Source: Kutzneria viridogrisea
Lineage (GTDB): Bacteria; Actinomycetota; Actinomycetes; Mycobacteriales; Pseudonocardiaceae
Assembly: GCA_014138725.1 (NCBI GenBank)
Contig: JACJID010000011.1
Coordinates: 1-64,000 of the forward strand
Length of the DNA: 64,000 bases
Direction: 5' to 3'
Made by a program: the position numbers and the translations under genes. A model generated the notes under the pieces. The model was not told the origin of the DNA. It searched no databases and saw only the letters and a list, made by a program, of their open reading frames with translations. This document shows, in pieces, positions 1 through 7,134 of the stretch. Every line of letters starts with the position of its first letter. Positions within the stretch are counted from its first letter, which is position 1.

Positions 1-2
1 TC

Positions 3-416
3 GCCAGCGGCCTGTCCTACCAGCAGATCGCCGACCAGAGCCGGGAACGCGAGTTCCCGATGTCCAAGAGCGCCGTGCACGGGCTGTGCCACAAGACGCG
101 GCTGCCCCGCGAGTTCGCCACCGTGGAGTGCTTCCTGTCGGTCTGCGGCGGGGGCCAGGAGCACCGGCGGGCGTGGCGCACCGCCTGGCAGCGGCTGGCC
201 CAGGCCAGCGCGGACACCACCACGACGGAGGAGACCGTCGTGCTCGCCGACACCGCGCCGCTGATCGGCCCGGTGGATGACAGCGAGCAGGACGGCGACG
301 AGTCGGTGGCCTCTGCGAAGACCCAGGCCACGATGATCCACTGGGCGCTGTTCGGGTGCACGCTCGGCGTGACCTTGGTGGTCATCGCCCTGTTGTTCGC
401 CCACGGCCTGCGATAG
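3..416 (+). CDS. Helix-turn-helix membrane-anchored regulator (5' truncated by window edge)
   Basis: The reading frame is already open at the left edge, so the N-terminus lies outside the window. The visible part begins with an HTH-like stretch (SGLSYQQIADQS) followed by a second conserved block ending in FLSVCGGG. This matches the N-terminal DNA-binding fold of many actinobacterial XRE-like proteins. A low-complexity linker follows, and the last 25 residues form one hydrophobic membrane span ending in HGLR. It is probably a cytoplasmic DNA-binding head tethered to the membrane, with unknown ligand and target. The protein at 56330-57331 has a similar HTH region. A strong hairpin follows the stop codon. 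Confidence 0.7.
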   Translation, partial: ASGLSYQQIADQSREREFPMSKSAVHGLCHKTRLPREFATVECFLSVCGGGQEHRRAWRTAWQRLAQASADTTTTEETVVLADTAPLIGPVDDSEQDGDESVASAKTQATMIHWALFGCTLGVTLVVIALLFAHGLR

Positions 417-423
417 GTGACCA

Positions 424-458
424 GGTGGGGGCACCAGTATCGCGCTGGTGCCCCCACC
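424..458. terminator. Bidirectional hairpin terminator
   Basis: A perfect 14-bp stem (GGTGGGGGCACCAG with its complement) and a 7-nt loop lie between two convergent genes, eight bases after one stop and five before the other. There is no long U tract, as is common in actinomycetes. Confidence 0.7.
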
Positions 459-462
459 ACCT

Positions 463-900
463 CTATAGCTTCGGCGGGGTGACGCCGAGTAGGGGGAGCA
501 GTTGCTGCGCGAGGTCGTGCATGTCGGGCCAGCCGTCGCTGCCGGTGGGCACGGTCAGCTCGTGCACCGGTGTGGGTAGCGGCTCGTCGATCGAGGTGTC
601 GGCGAACCGGTAGGCGTGCAGGGTGGTGGCCCGGGGGATGAGCGGCACGAGCAGTTCCTGCTCTCCTTTTCCGGCCTGCACGCCGAGTACTTGGGCGTTG
701 GGGGAGATGCGCCGTACCTGGCCCACCTGGGCGGGCACCTCGGCGCGCCGCAGGACGGCCACGACCTGCTCGGCCAGTGTGGCGCTGCACGCGATCAGGG
801 CGGCGCGGCCGTTGTAGTCGACCGGGTCGAGGGTCTCGCCCGCGCGTGACCACCATTCCTGTGGGGTGCGCTGCTTGGATCCCTGGACGGAGCTGGTCAC
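463..900 (-). CDS. Hypothetical protein, 145 aa
   Basis: I do not recognise the family. The GTG start (VTSSVQGSKQ) is chosen because AGGAGG lies about eight bases upstream; the frame stays open further upstream but without a ribosome site. The protein has an alanine/valine-rich middle (LAEQVVAVLRRAEVPAQVGQ) and no membrane segment or signal peptide, so it is probably cytoplasmic. It converges on the HTH gene at the window start and shares its terminator hairpin. Confidence 0.6.
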   Translation of the reverse strand: MTSSVQGSKQRTPQEWWSRAGETLDPVDYNGRAALIACSATLAEQVVAVLRRAEVPAQVGQVRRISPNAQVLGVQAGKGEQELLVPLIPRATTLHAYRFADTSIDEPLPTPVHELTVPTGSDGWPDMHDLAQQLLPLLGVTPPKL

Positions 901-1196
901 CGGTGGTCCTCCTGACGGCGTGGTGCTGGTGGCCCGCGGCCGCTGGGGTGCGGGGACCGGCCGCGGGCCTGGTGGGCCCGGCACCTTCCCCGCGCCGTAG
1001 CAGCTCACCAGTGGTTATCAGAACACACGTTCACGGTCGGGTGGGTAGGCCGTACGCGTCGCGGTGGCCGACCTGGCAGAGGGACCAGCCTGATGATCCG
1101 GTCGTGGGCTGACCGAGTGAAACCGCGCCCGAGACGAGTTCAGCCGCACTTCCCGCCGCGACAATCCGACGGACGCGCACAGGGGAGGCCGCATCA

Positions 1197-1475
1197 ATGC
1201 AGTGCCCGGACTGCAACCGCAGGATCAAGCGAAACAAGAACGGCACGATCCCCGTCCACTACCTCGAGGAGTGCGACTGGAAGTGGGTGCAGAAGAAGTG
1301 CCCAGCGGTGGGCAGCACAAGCGGCCGAGCCTTGACCAGGCGGTGGGCCAACGCCAGCACGATGAAGTGCGGGGCCTGCCACAAGACCGTGGGCAAGAAG
1401 TCCGACGGCCGCATGCGCGTCCACGACGATCCGGCCACGCTGCGCGAGTGCAAGGCATCCAAAGCCAACCGCTGA
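1197..1475 (+). CDS. Small double zinc-ribbon-like protein, 92 aa
   Basis: Two repeated halves each carry a CxxC pair followed later by His/Cys: CPDC near residue 3 with HYLEEC, then CGAC near residue 58 with HDDPATLREC. This spacing suggests two small zinc-binding modules in a basic, lysine-rich protein that may bind nucleic acid. A GGGGAGG ribosome site precedes the ATG. No named family is recognised. It stands alone, 130 bp before the left PadR arm. Confidence 0.65.
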   Translation: MQCPDCNRRIKRNKNGTIPVHYLEECDWKWVQKKCPAVGSTSGRALTRRWANASTMKCGACHKTVGKKSDGRMRVHDDPATLRECKASKANR

Positions 1476-1664
1476 GACCCCTGCGGTGATCGTTGCCGGT
1501 CAGCCGGGGTAGACCGGCACGCCCTGGTCCTGTGCGGCCAGGGCAGGGTCATCGCCTGGTACCTGGAGGTCGAGATCGCTACTGCCTCAGGTTCCAGCGG
1601 ACCCACTCAGCGGCGTGCGCAGAAACGATGTCTGCTTGGAGTGGGTGTCGCTGGTGGATTGTGT

Positions 1665-1686
1665 TCTAGCTAGCCCCCTAGCTAGA
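1665..1686. promoter_or_regulatory. Operator palindrome upstream of padR (left copy)
   Basis: TCTAGCTAG, a CCCC spacer and the exact complement CTAGCTAGA lie nine bases before the padR start codon. The position fits PadR autorepression at or downstream of its promoter. An identical copy is at 60799-60820. Confidence 0.7.
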
Positions 1687-1694
1687 GTTGGAGC

Positions 1695-2039
1695 ATGGCG
1701 GGTTCACGGACTGGGCCGAAGATGACGTTGCCCACGCAGCTGGTGTTGCTGGCGTTGCTGGAGGAGCCGGACCGGGAGCGGTACGGGTTGGAGTTGAGTG
1801 AGGTGGCCGGGTTGGCCACGGGCACGATTCACCCGATCCTGGCCCGGCTGGAGGGCTGTGGGTGGGTGCGCTCCCGGTGGGAGGAGATCGATCCCCATCA
1901 GCAGGGCCGGCCTCGGCGGCGTTACTACCGGCTGAATCCCGACAGCATCGCCCTGGTCCGGGCGGCCTTGGCCCGTACTCAGGCCGCCCGGTCCGGTGTG
2001 TTGCGGTTGCGGCCTGACCTGGCCGGAGGCACCCCATGA
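1695..2039 (+). CDS. PadR-family transcriptional regulator (left copy)
   Basis: A 114-residue protein of usual length for short PadR regulators. It has the winged-helix core LLALLEEPDRERYGLEL, a recognition region TGTIHPILARLEGCGWV, and the wing GRPRRRYYRLN. It probably binds the CTAGCTAG palindrome nine bases upstream and represses its own operon; the inducer is unknown. Its stop overlaps the start of the RDL-repeat gene (ATGA), so translation is coupled. The predicted protein is identical to the right-arm copy at 60446-60790. Confidence 0.9.
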   Translation: MAGSRTGPKMTLPTQLVLLALLEEPDRERYGLELSEVAGLATGTIHPILARLEGCGWVRSRWEEIDPHQQGRPRRRYYRLNPDSIALVRAALARTQAARSGVLRLRPDLAGGTP

Positions 2040-2776
2040 CCAGCCACATCAACGTCGCCAACGCCCGCGCCCTCAACTACGCCCGCGACCTCGAGCACAA
2101 CCGTGCCTGCAACCTCGCCCTCATCCTCAACCGTGCCCATGAACTCGCCCTCACCCTCGAACTCGCCCTCGCCCTCGCCCCCGCCCACGTCTCCATCCGC
2201 GACCTCGCCCTCCCCCGCGCCCGCGACCGCAAACTCGTCCCCGCCCCCGCCCTCACGACCCCCGCCCTCACCCCCGCCCGCGAGGTCGTCCGCGACCTCG
2301 CTCGCGACCTTCACGTCGCCCGCGACCTCGCCCGCGACCTCAACTACGTCCGCGACCTCGACCACGACCTCAACAGCGCCTACGCCCTCGCCCACGACCT
2401 CACCCTCGACCTCGAGGTCGTCCGCGACCTCGTCCACGACCTCGCCTTCAATCTCGACCGCGCCAGCGCCAGCGCCCGCGCCCTTGTGGACAGGCTGGAC
2501 GTTGCGAGGGCGCCAGCCCTGGGTTCCCGGGACGTTGCCGGTCCGCGAGGGGCGCGGCCGGGATGGATGTCCCGGCACCTGGTCCAGCGGGCGGTGTGGT
2601 GCCTGCCCAGCGCCCACCGGGCGCGGTACCGGGAAGAGTTCGATGCCGAGTTGGCCGAGATCGCCGAGACTAGGGGCCGGGTGCGGCAGTGGGGCTACGC
2701 GGTGCGCTTGGTGGGGCGTGCGGTGGCGTTGCGGCACGCGGTGCAGGCTGCGGTTCCCCAGCGGGAACAGTCGTGA
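2036..2776 (+). CDS. Hypervariable RDL-repeat helical protein (left copy), 246 aa
   Basis: Residues 1 to about 165 are repeats built on ARDL/VRDL/HDL units with leucines spaced 3-4, predicting a long amphipathic helix. The C-terminal 80 residues form a conserved domain with RYREEFDAELAEI, a motif like one near the start of many actinobacterial membrane proteins. The repeat DNA is a degenerate GCGACCTCGCCC tract open in several frames on both strands. The ATG overlaps the padR stop, and the stop overlaps the next gene's GTG. The right-arm homologue (59742-60449) matches this protein over the last ~80 residues but not over the repeats. I infer a scaffold or partner-binding role, without direct evidence. 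Confidence 0.75.
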   Translation: MTSHINVANARALNYARDLEHNRACNLALILNRAHELALTLELALALAPAHVSIRDLALPRARDRKLVPAPALTTPALTPAREVVRDLARDLHVARDLARDLNYVRDLDHDLNSAYALAHDLTLDLEVVRDLVHDLAFNLDRASASARALVDRLDVARAPALGSRDVAGPRGARPGWMSRHLVQRAVWCLPSAHRARYREEFDAELAEIAETRGRVRQWGYAVRLVGRAVALRHAVQAAVPQREQS

Positions 2777-3162
2777 CGACGCCACCCGAAGTGACCGTGA
2801 CGGCGCCACCCGAGGTGACGAGACCGCTAGGCCCCTCGCCCTCTACCTCGGCGGCGGGGTGGAGGGAGTGGCTGCGCTGGTTGTTGGACGATGACGCCCG
2901 CACCCGGCGGGCACGCAGCCTGCTGCTGGTGGTGTGCGGGACGGTGATTGTGCTGATCATGGGCGTGCTGGCGATGGTGCTGCTGCCGCTGGCGTTCATC
3001 GGGGTCGGCGGCAGCGTGGCCGGGGGCGGCGGCAGCGCACTGCTAGGACTGGCGGCGCTTCGCCGCCGCCGAGGTCGGCAGGGCAAGACCGGCGGCCGCG
3101 GTCTACCTCGGCCCGGCCGGCGCGCTGGTGACGCATCCTGCCGCCCGGGATCAGCCCACTAA
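2773..3162 (+). CDS. Small two-span membrane protein of the PadR operon (left copy), 129 aa
   Basis: The GTG start overlaps the previous stop (GTGA). The N-terminus is Thr/Pro-rich (TTPPEVTVTAPPEVT) and is followed by WREWLRWLLDDD, a hydrophobic segment (LLLVVCGTVIVLIMGVLAM) and a second short hydrophobic/glycine segment. It ends in a basic Arg/Gly tail. It is probably an inner-membrane protein working with the RDL protein. The right-arm copy differs by one visible residue (GSAH versus GAAH at the end). No named family is recognised. Confidence 0.75.
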   Translation: MTTPPEVTVTAPPEVTRPLGPSPSTSAAGWREWLRWLLDDDARTRRARSLLLVVCGTVIVLIMGVLAMVLLPLAFIGVGGSVAGGGGSALLGLAALRRRRGRQGKTGGRGLPRPGRRAGDASCRPGSAH

Positions 3163-3271
3163 CAGACTTTCCGCACCATCACCGACATCCGGCTGCGCAT
3201 CCCACTCACGCGCAAGTGCGGTGATCACGTCCGCCGGGCCCCTTCCACGCCCTCCGGCGCGGAGTGGAGCT

Positions 3272-3832
3272 TCAGGCCTGGGGGTGATCCTCGCCGAGGA
3301 AGTCGGCGATCTCCTCGGGCACCGGCAGGGGCGGGACCCAGCCCAGGCGGATCAGCGCGGTGTACAGCGTGGTGCGCGCGGCGATCAGCCGGTCTCGCGC
3401 GGCGGTGTCCGGGGTCGCGGTGTCGCCGAGGATGGACGCGTCGTGGGCGTCGGCCAGGGTGCGGGCGGCCGCGACCACCGGGCCGGGCAGCTGCCGCGCC
3501 AGGTCCGCGCCGCGTGCGCTGTTGGCCTCGAGGGCCCGCTCGATCAGCGGGTCGGCGGACTCCAGGCGGTGGATCACCGCGATAGCGGTGGCCGGCCCGG
3601 CCTCGGCGGTCAGCTCGACCAGTACCACGGCCATCCGTGTCAGCTTGATGTTGTGGTGCTGGGACAGGCGCACCAGGTGCTCGAAGGCGGTGTCGGGGTC
3701 GATGCCGTGGGCCCCGGCGAGGACGCCGATGGCCTGCTCGATGACCGACCGCGAGTCCAGCGCCCGACGCATACCCGCCACAGCCCGCCGCAACCGCGTC
3801 AGCTCGTCGTCCTGACCGCCCCCGGTACTCAT
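3272..3832 (-). CDS. ANTAR-domain regulator, 186 aa
   Basis: Residues 20-75 carry an ANTAR-like three-helix segment (SRSVIEQAIGVLAGAHG then HLVRLSQHHNIKLTRMAVVLV). ANTAR domains bind paired RNA hairpins and cause transcription antitermination. There is no GAF or receiver domain, so the input is unclear; the C-terminal half is helical and ends PVPEEIADFLGEDHPQA. A C-terminal fragment of a close paralogue survives at 8743-8870, so this module was once duplicated. Confidence 0.7.
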   Translation of the reverse strand: MSTGGGQDDELTRLRRAVAGMRRALDSRSVIEQAIGVLAGAHGIDPDTAFEHLVRLSQHHNIKLTRMAVVLVELTAEAGPATAIAVIHRLESADPLIERALEANSARGADLARQLPGPVVAAARTLADAHDASILGDTATPDTAARDRLIAARTTLYTALIRLGWVPPLPVPEEIADFLGEDHPQA

Positions 3833-3889
3833 GATCCTGATTCTGCGGGGACAGCCACTGGACGGCCACGGCTGGCCGCGCGGGCCGCC

Positions 3890-4099
3890 TCACAGCAGCC
3901 CGGCCTGGTGCAGCTTGAGGACCGCGGTGATGCCGGTGCCGGTCCCCGCGTCCAGGACACGCACGCCCTCGCGCACGCCGGCGGCGTCCAGCAACGCTGG
4001 CACGGTGTGCGCGCACAGCGCGGCGAAACTGGTGGCATAGGCATAGGCATCGGCGCGCCCGGCCCATGCCCGACGCTCGGCCTGATCAGACGCTGTCAC
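3890..4099 (-). pseudogene. Truncated SAM-methyltransferase fused to an LHQAGLL tail
   Basis: The first ~55 residues are the N-terminus of a class I methyltransferase: helical AYAYATSFAALC, then motif I VRVLDAGTGTG. Immediately after motif I the frame passes into TAVLKLHQAGLL and stops. The rest of the methyltransferase is missing, so catalysis is impossible. The tail is the same short 3' sequence that ends the intact gene at 9399-9599 and the remnant at 13192-13250, pointing to a recombination junction. Confidence 0.7.
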
Positions 4100-4133
4100 T
4101 GCACGCCGATACCTGGTCCCGCGCCGAGCCTGT

Positions 4134-4715
4134 CTAGCGCTTGGCCAGGACGGTCTGCACAGCCAGGTCCGCGCCCGCCTGTGCCTTGGCGCACGCGGTG
4201 TCGGTGGTGTCGGCGTGCCCTGTCAGGCCGGCGAACTGGATGTCCAGGATCTGCTGGGGAGAGACCTCGACCAGCGCGTTGCAGCTGACCTGCTGCTCGG
4301 TCTTGTGGGCCAGGGTGCCTGGCTTGCCCGCCGTGGTGAAGGTCGAGGTCTGGGTGAGCGCGCTGTCGTGGAGGTAGGACTGCACGCTGGTCCCGGAGGC
4401 CAGGGTCACCAGGTAGTTCTCGGCTGGTTCCAGGCCGGGCTGTGAGTAGGAGCAGGACCGCGTCGTCTTCTGCGCGCTGCCCGCCGGTGGTACCGCTCGC
4501 GGGCTGGGATCGAGTTGCAGTTGCTGACGCTGCGGCTCGGTCAGGACCGCGCAGGGATCCACCGCGGCCCAGGACGCGGTGGGCGCCGGACTGGTGGACA
4601 AGGTGGGCGTGGCGCCGGACTGCTCCCCCGATGAGGTGCAGGCGGCGAGGCCGAGCGCCAGCGTTGCCGCAGCGAGACCGGCTATCGATGCCCTGACTGG
4701 CAACCCCACGCTCAT
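4134..4715 (-). CDS. DUF3558-like lipoprotein, 193 aa
   Basis: A lipoprotein signal peptide ends in the lipobox LAAC, followed by a Ser/Thr/Pro linker. The body starts DPCAVLTEPQRQQLQLD and contains paired cysteines (RSCSYS and VSCNAL). This is the layout of the DUF3558 lipoproteins that are numerous in Pseudonocardiaceae. It should be anchored on the outer face of the membrane; its function is unknown. It stands alone. Confidence 0.75.
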   Translation of the reverse strand: MSVGLPVRASIAGLAAATLALGLAACTSSGEQSGATPTLSTSPAPTASWAAVDPCAVLTEPQRQQLQLDPSPRAVPPAGSAQKTTRSCSYSQPGLEPAENYLVTLASGTSVQSYLHDSALTQTSTFTTAGKPGTLAHKTEQQVSCNALVEVSPQQILDIQFAGLTGHADTTDTACAKAQAGADLAVQTVLAKR

Positions 4716-5127
4716 CCCCCATGCCGTTCACCGACTCGCTGCCTGAAGCACTGCTCTTTCTCACCCTACTACGGCCCGGATCGTCTTCGCTGGCACTGAA
4801 TCACACCCGGCGACAGTCCTTATCGGACGATTGGATGTCCATTTTTGTCATACCCCCGAGCGAACATCTCGTCCATTCACTCAAGTGGCGGTTGTGTCAC
4901 AGAAATGTCACCCATTCAATTATTTCACCCGCTCTTGGTGGCCGTTTCGGATGACAGGAGAAGCGTCATCTGATAGTGCGTCGACTCCGGTCGCCCGCTC
5001 TTCCGGGGAACCGTTGACCCACCGTGGTGATGCTGTTACGTTCGGATTGGCCAGAGGGGGGACTGGCGAGGCCACCCCCTTGCTGTGTCGAAGTCATTCT
5101 TCGTCCACTTTCAAGGGGGATGTGCGA
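4716..5127. other. Intergenic region, AT-richer, divergent promoters
   Basis: About 410 bp separate the leftward lipoprotein from the rightward secreted SH3 protein. The segment 4830-4930 is clearly AT-richer than its surroundings and probably holds the promoters of both genes. I see no convincing gene or strong hairpin. Confidence 0.5.
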
Positions 5128-5508
5128 ATGAAGCCAGTTCGATCATTATTCGCATTGTTCGCGGCGATGACGCTCGCCCTCGCCGCGATGATGCTGACCG
5201 GGGCCAGCGCCCAGGCCGGCACCAGCGCGCACCTCGCGTCACCGAAGACCGTCAGCGAGTCCTGCCCCGGGCATTTGCCCGTGGAGTCGCACTTCAACGA
5301 CGACGGCATCAACGTCCGTTCGGGTCCGGGCACCGGCTACACCTCGCTGGGCCTGGGCTACCGCGGTGACCTGTTCTGCCACACCGGCAACTACGCCGAT
5401 GGCGACATGCTGACCTGCGCTAACGGGATGCAGCTCAACGGGTGGACCGAGGGCACCGTGAACCGCACCGGGGTCCGCGGCTGGGTCCACATGTGCTACC
5501 TGAGCTAG
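5128..5508 (+). CDS. Secreted SH3-like protein, 126 aa
   Basis: A signal peptide (positive MKPVR, hydrophobic core, cleavage near ASAQA) precedes a mature domain with GINVRSGPGTGYTSLGLG, the signature of bacterial SH3 domains that often bind cell-wall peptides. It ends GVRGWVHMCYLS, with four mature cysteines that may pair. The ATG is chosen because AAGGGGGA lies about seven bases upstream. It is probably an extracellular wall-associated protein. Another small secreted protein follows in the same direction. Confidence 0.8.
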   Translation: MKPVRSLFALFAAMTLALAAMMLTGASAQAGTSAHLASPKTVSESCPGHLPVESHFNDDGINVRSGPGTGYTSLGLGYRGDLFCHTGNYADGDMLTCANGMQLNGWTEGTVNRTGVRGWVHMCYLS

Positions 5509-5776
5509 GCCCCGCCCCGAGCGCGTCCCGCGCCCCCAGGCCACGTCACCGGACGGCGCGCGTACGCGCCGAGGCTCCGAGTAACGCGTGGTTCACGGTG
5601 GCGGACTCTCTATGCTCGGTAGCTTTTCTCGACACGGCTCGGTATTCACGAGCTCCTTCGTGATGTCGGCACGCGGGCCTGCGTGCTGCGGGCCCGCGCG
5701 CGCCAAATCTCCTGCGGTGAGCATTTTCTTGCGGCAGGTTAATTTATTCCATCGTCACACTCGAACGGGGGTTGTA

Positions 5777-6064
5777 ATGAAGACTGTGGTGAAGCGCTGT
5801 TTACTCGCTGCCGGTACTCTGTCCGCACTGGTTGCGTTCGCCGCACCGGCCAACGCTCTCATCTTCGACAACGATGCGTGCCTCGACCTCAGCCAGATCG
5901 AGGATTGCCGCAGCGACAACTGGTGCTATGGGTTCCGTGAGCTGCCCGACCTGAATCAGTACGGGTGCCACAAGTACGAGGATTACCCGCTGCGCCCGGC
6001 CTCGTTCCACTCGCGCACGCACGTCACCTTGGTCAACGGCACTCCGGTGATCTCCACCCAGTAG
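5777..6064 (+). CDS. Small secreted cysteine-containing protein, 95 aa
   Basis: A clear signal peptide (MKTVVKRCLLAAGTLSALV, cleavage near ANA) precedes a ~68-residue mature protein with four cysteines (ACLDL, EDCRS, NWCYG, YGCHK), suggesting two disulfides. No family is recognised. GGGGGTT sits just upstream of the ATG. A perfect terminator hairpin follows. Its size, cysteines and partner gene fit an exported effector or inhibitor, but this is inference. Confidence 0.75.
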   Translation: MKTVVKRCLLAAGTLSALVAFAAPANALIFDNDACLDLSQIEDCRSDNWCYGFRELPDLNQYGCHKYEDYPLRPASFHSRTHVTLVNGTPVISTQ

Positions 6065-6090
6065 GTACCGGCTGACACGGCACGCACGAC

Positions 6091-6125
6091 CTGTGGGCGC
6101 CACCGGATGACGGTGGCGCCCACAG
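6091..6125 (+). terminator. Hairpin terminator
   Basis: A perfect 15-bp stem (CTGTGGGCGCCACCG with its complement) and a 5-nt loop lie 27 bp after the stop of the small secreted protein. Confidence 0.8.
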
Positions 6126-6296
6126 GCGCGCCGTGGGATGCGGCCACGCGTCAGCGCAGCCCGGGGACACCGCACGCGTGATCGGTACTTGCTCGGGGTC
6201 AGGGGCGCGACGCACGGTGATGCCGGCGAGCAGCACCTCGTCGGTGGCCGTTCCGGCCGGGCGGTATTTCAGCTCCTGGCAGCGGCGCCTGGGTGG

Positions 6297-6842
6297 TCAA
6301 CTGCTCCTGCCGGCGGCCTCGTCCTGGTGCTGACCGTGGCCGGACGGGACCAGGTGCAGCCCAGCGATGCGGCCGAGCTGGTCGTGCCAGGCCTGGTGGG
6401 CGCCGTAGTCCAGGACCACCGCGCTGCACCGCTCGCACGCGGTGAGCGCGACCTGCCCCAGCTGCGGGTGCTCCGCGGTGAGCACGACCGGGCCGACGGC
6501 GGGCTCGGTCGGAGTCTGGCCGTGCTGGGCCTGCTCCCAGCAGCGGCGCCAGGCCAGGGCGAGCCTGCTGCCCGTGACGCCCACGGCGCGCAGGATCGCG
6601 GCGGTGACCGCCCAACTGGGGAAGGTCCGCCCGGTCAGGGTCCGGCTGATCGTGGCCACCGTCAGGTAGCGGCCCCCGTGGCCCCCGGGTGCGCCGGCGG
6701 GCGGGCGCTGCGGGTTCGCCGTGGCGCACATGGACCGGTAGGACGGTGCTCCCGCGCGGCGGTGCACCTCGCGCAGCAGCTGGCAGAACTGGGCCCGGGC
6801 CGCCGAGGCCGGGCCGGACGAACTGGTGGAGACGGAGTACAT
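6297..6842 (-). CDS. Helix-turn-helix regulator, 181 aa
   Basis: The N-terminal half has FCQLLREVHRRAG, YLTVATISRTLTGRTFPSW and AILRAVGV, the usual HTH layout of actinobacterial XRE-like regulators. The C-terminal half is a separate domain (VALTACERCSAVVLDYG) of unknown ligand. The ATG was chosen because GGGAGG lies five bases upstream. A hairpin separates it from the upstream membrane gene, so it is probably transcribed alone. Confidence 0.65.
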   Translation of the reverse strand: MYSVSTSSSGPASAARAQFCQLLREVHRRAGAPSYRSMCATANPQRPPAGAPGGHGGRYLTVATISRTLTGRTFPSWAVTAAILRAVGVTGSRLALAWRRCWEQAQHGQTPTEPAVGPVVLTAEHPQLGQVALTACERCSAVVLDYGAHQAWHDQLGRIAGLHLVPSGHGQHQDEAAGRSS

Positions 6843-6864
6843 CGCGGCCTCCCACACAACGGAG

Positions 6865-6909
6865 GCGCTGGTGCCCGACCGTCGAGCCAGGCGCGGCGGG
6901 CACCAGCGC
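6865..6909 (-). terminator. Hairpin terminator
   Basis: A perfect 13-bp stem (GCGCTGGTGCCCG with its complement) encloses a 19-nt loop. It lies just after the stop of the leftward small membrane protein and before the HTH gene. Confidence 0.65.
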
Positions 6910-6915
6910 GATGGG

Positions 6916-7134
6916 TCAGGACTGGGGGACCGGCGGGAGGTGCCGCCGGACGAGCTCGGAGACGACGGCGCCGATCAGGCCGGTCACCATCGCCGTCCAG
7001 GCCACTGCCCCGGCGACCGTGCCGAGCACGGTCAGTGCGAAGACGACGACCACCACGATCACCCTGATCACCTTCGTGCGGGTCCGGCCGCTGGACGCTT
7101 TACCGGGTTCTGGCACACATGCGTTTCCGAACAC
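6916..7134 (-). CDS. Small membrane protein, 72 aa
   Basis: Two hydrophobic stretches (VIRVIVVVVVFALTVLGTV and AVAWTAMVTGLIGAVV) are preceded by a short polar, basic N-terminus (GKASSGRTRTK). GTG is the chosen start because GAGGAG sits about nine bases upstream; the longer open frame has no ribosome site. The family is unknown. A terminator hairpin follows the stop. Confidence 0.6.
   Translation of the reverse strand: MFGNACVPEPGKASSGRTRTKVIRVIVVVVVFALTVLGTVAGAVAWTAMVTGLIGAVVSELVRRHLPPVPQS

Larger units (their letters stand above)
1607..3203. repeat. Left arm of a 1.6-kb inverted duplication
   Basis: This segment recurs in inverted orientation at 59315-60878. Both copies contain the same operator palindrome, padR gene, RDL-repeat gene and small membrane-protein gene. 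Outside the RDL tract I see only scattered differences, for example one base near 1625 and a few near 3150. Homology begins abruptly at TCAGCGGCGTGCGCAG and ends at CATCCGGCTGCG plus a few bases. No transposase or terminal repeat is seen at the edges. Confidence 0.92.

Noticed and set aside
1979-2809. Long open frame antisense to the RDL gene encoding Glu/Val/Asp-rich repeats
   Set aside because: It mirrors the repeat DNA, which lacks stop codons in several frames; it has no ribosome site, and the sense frame keeps exact overlaps with its neighbours in both arms.
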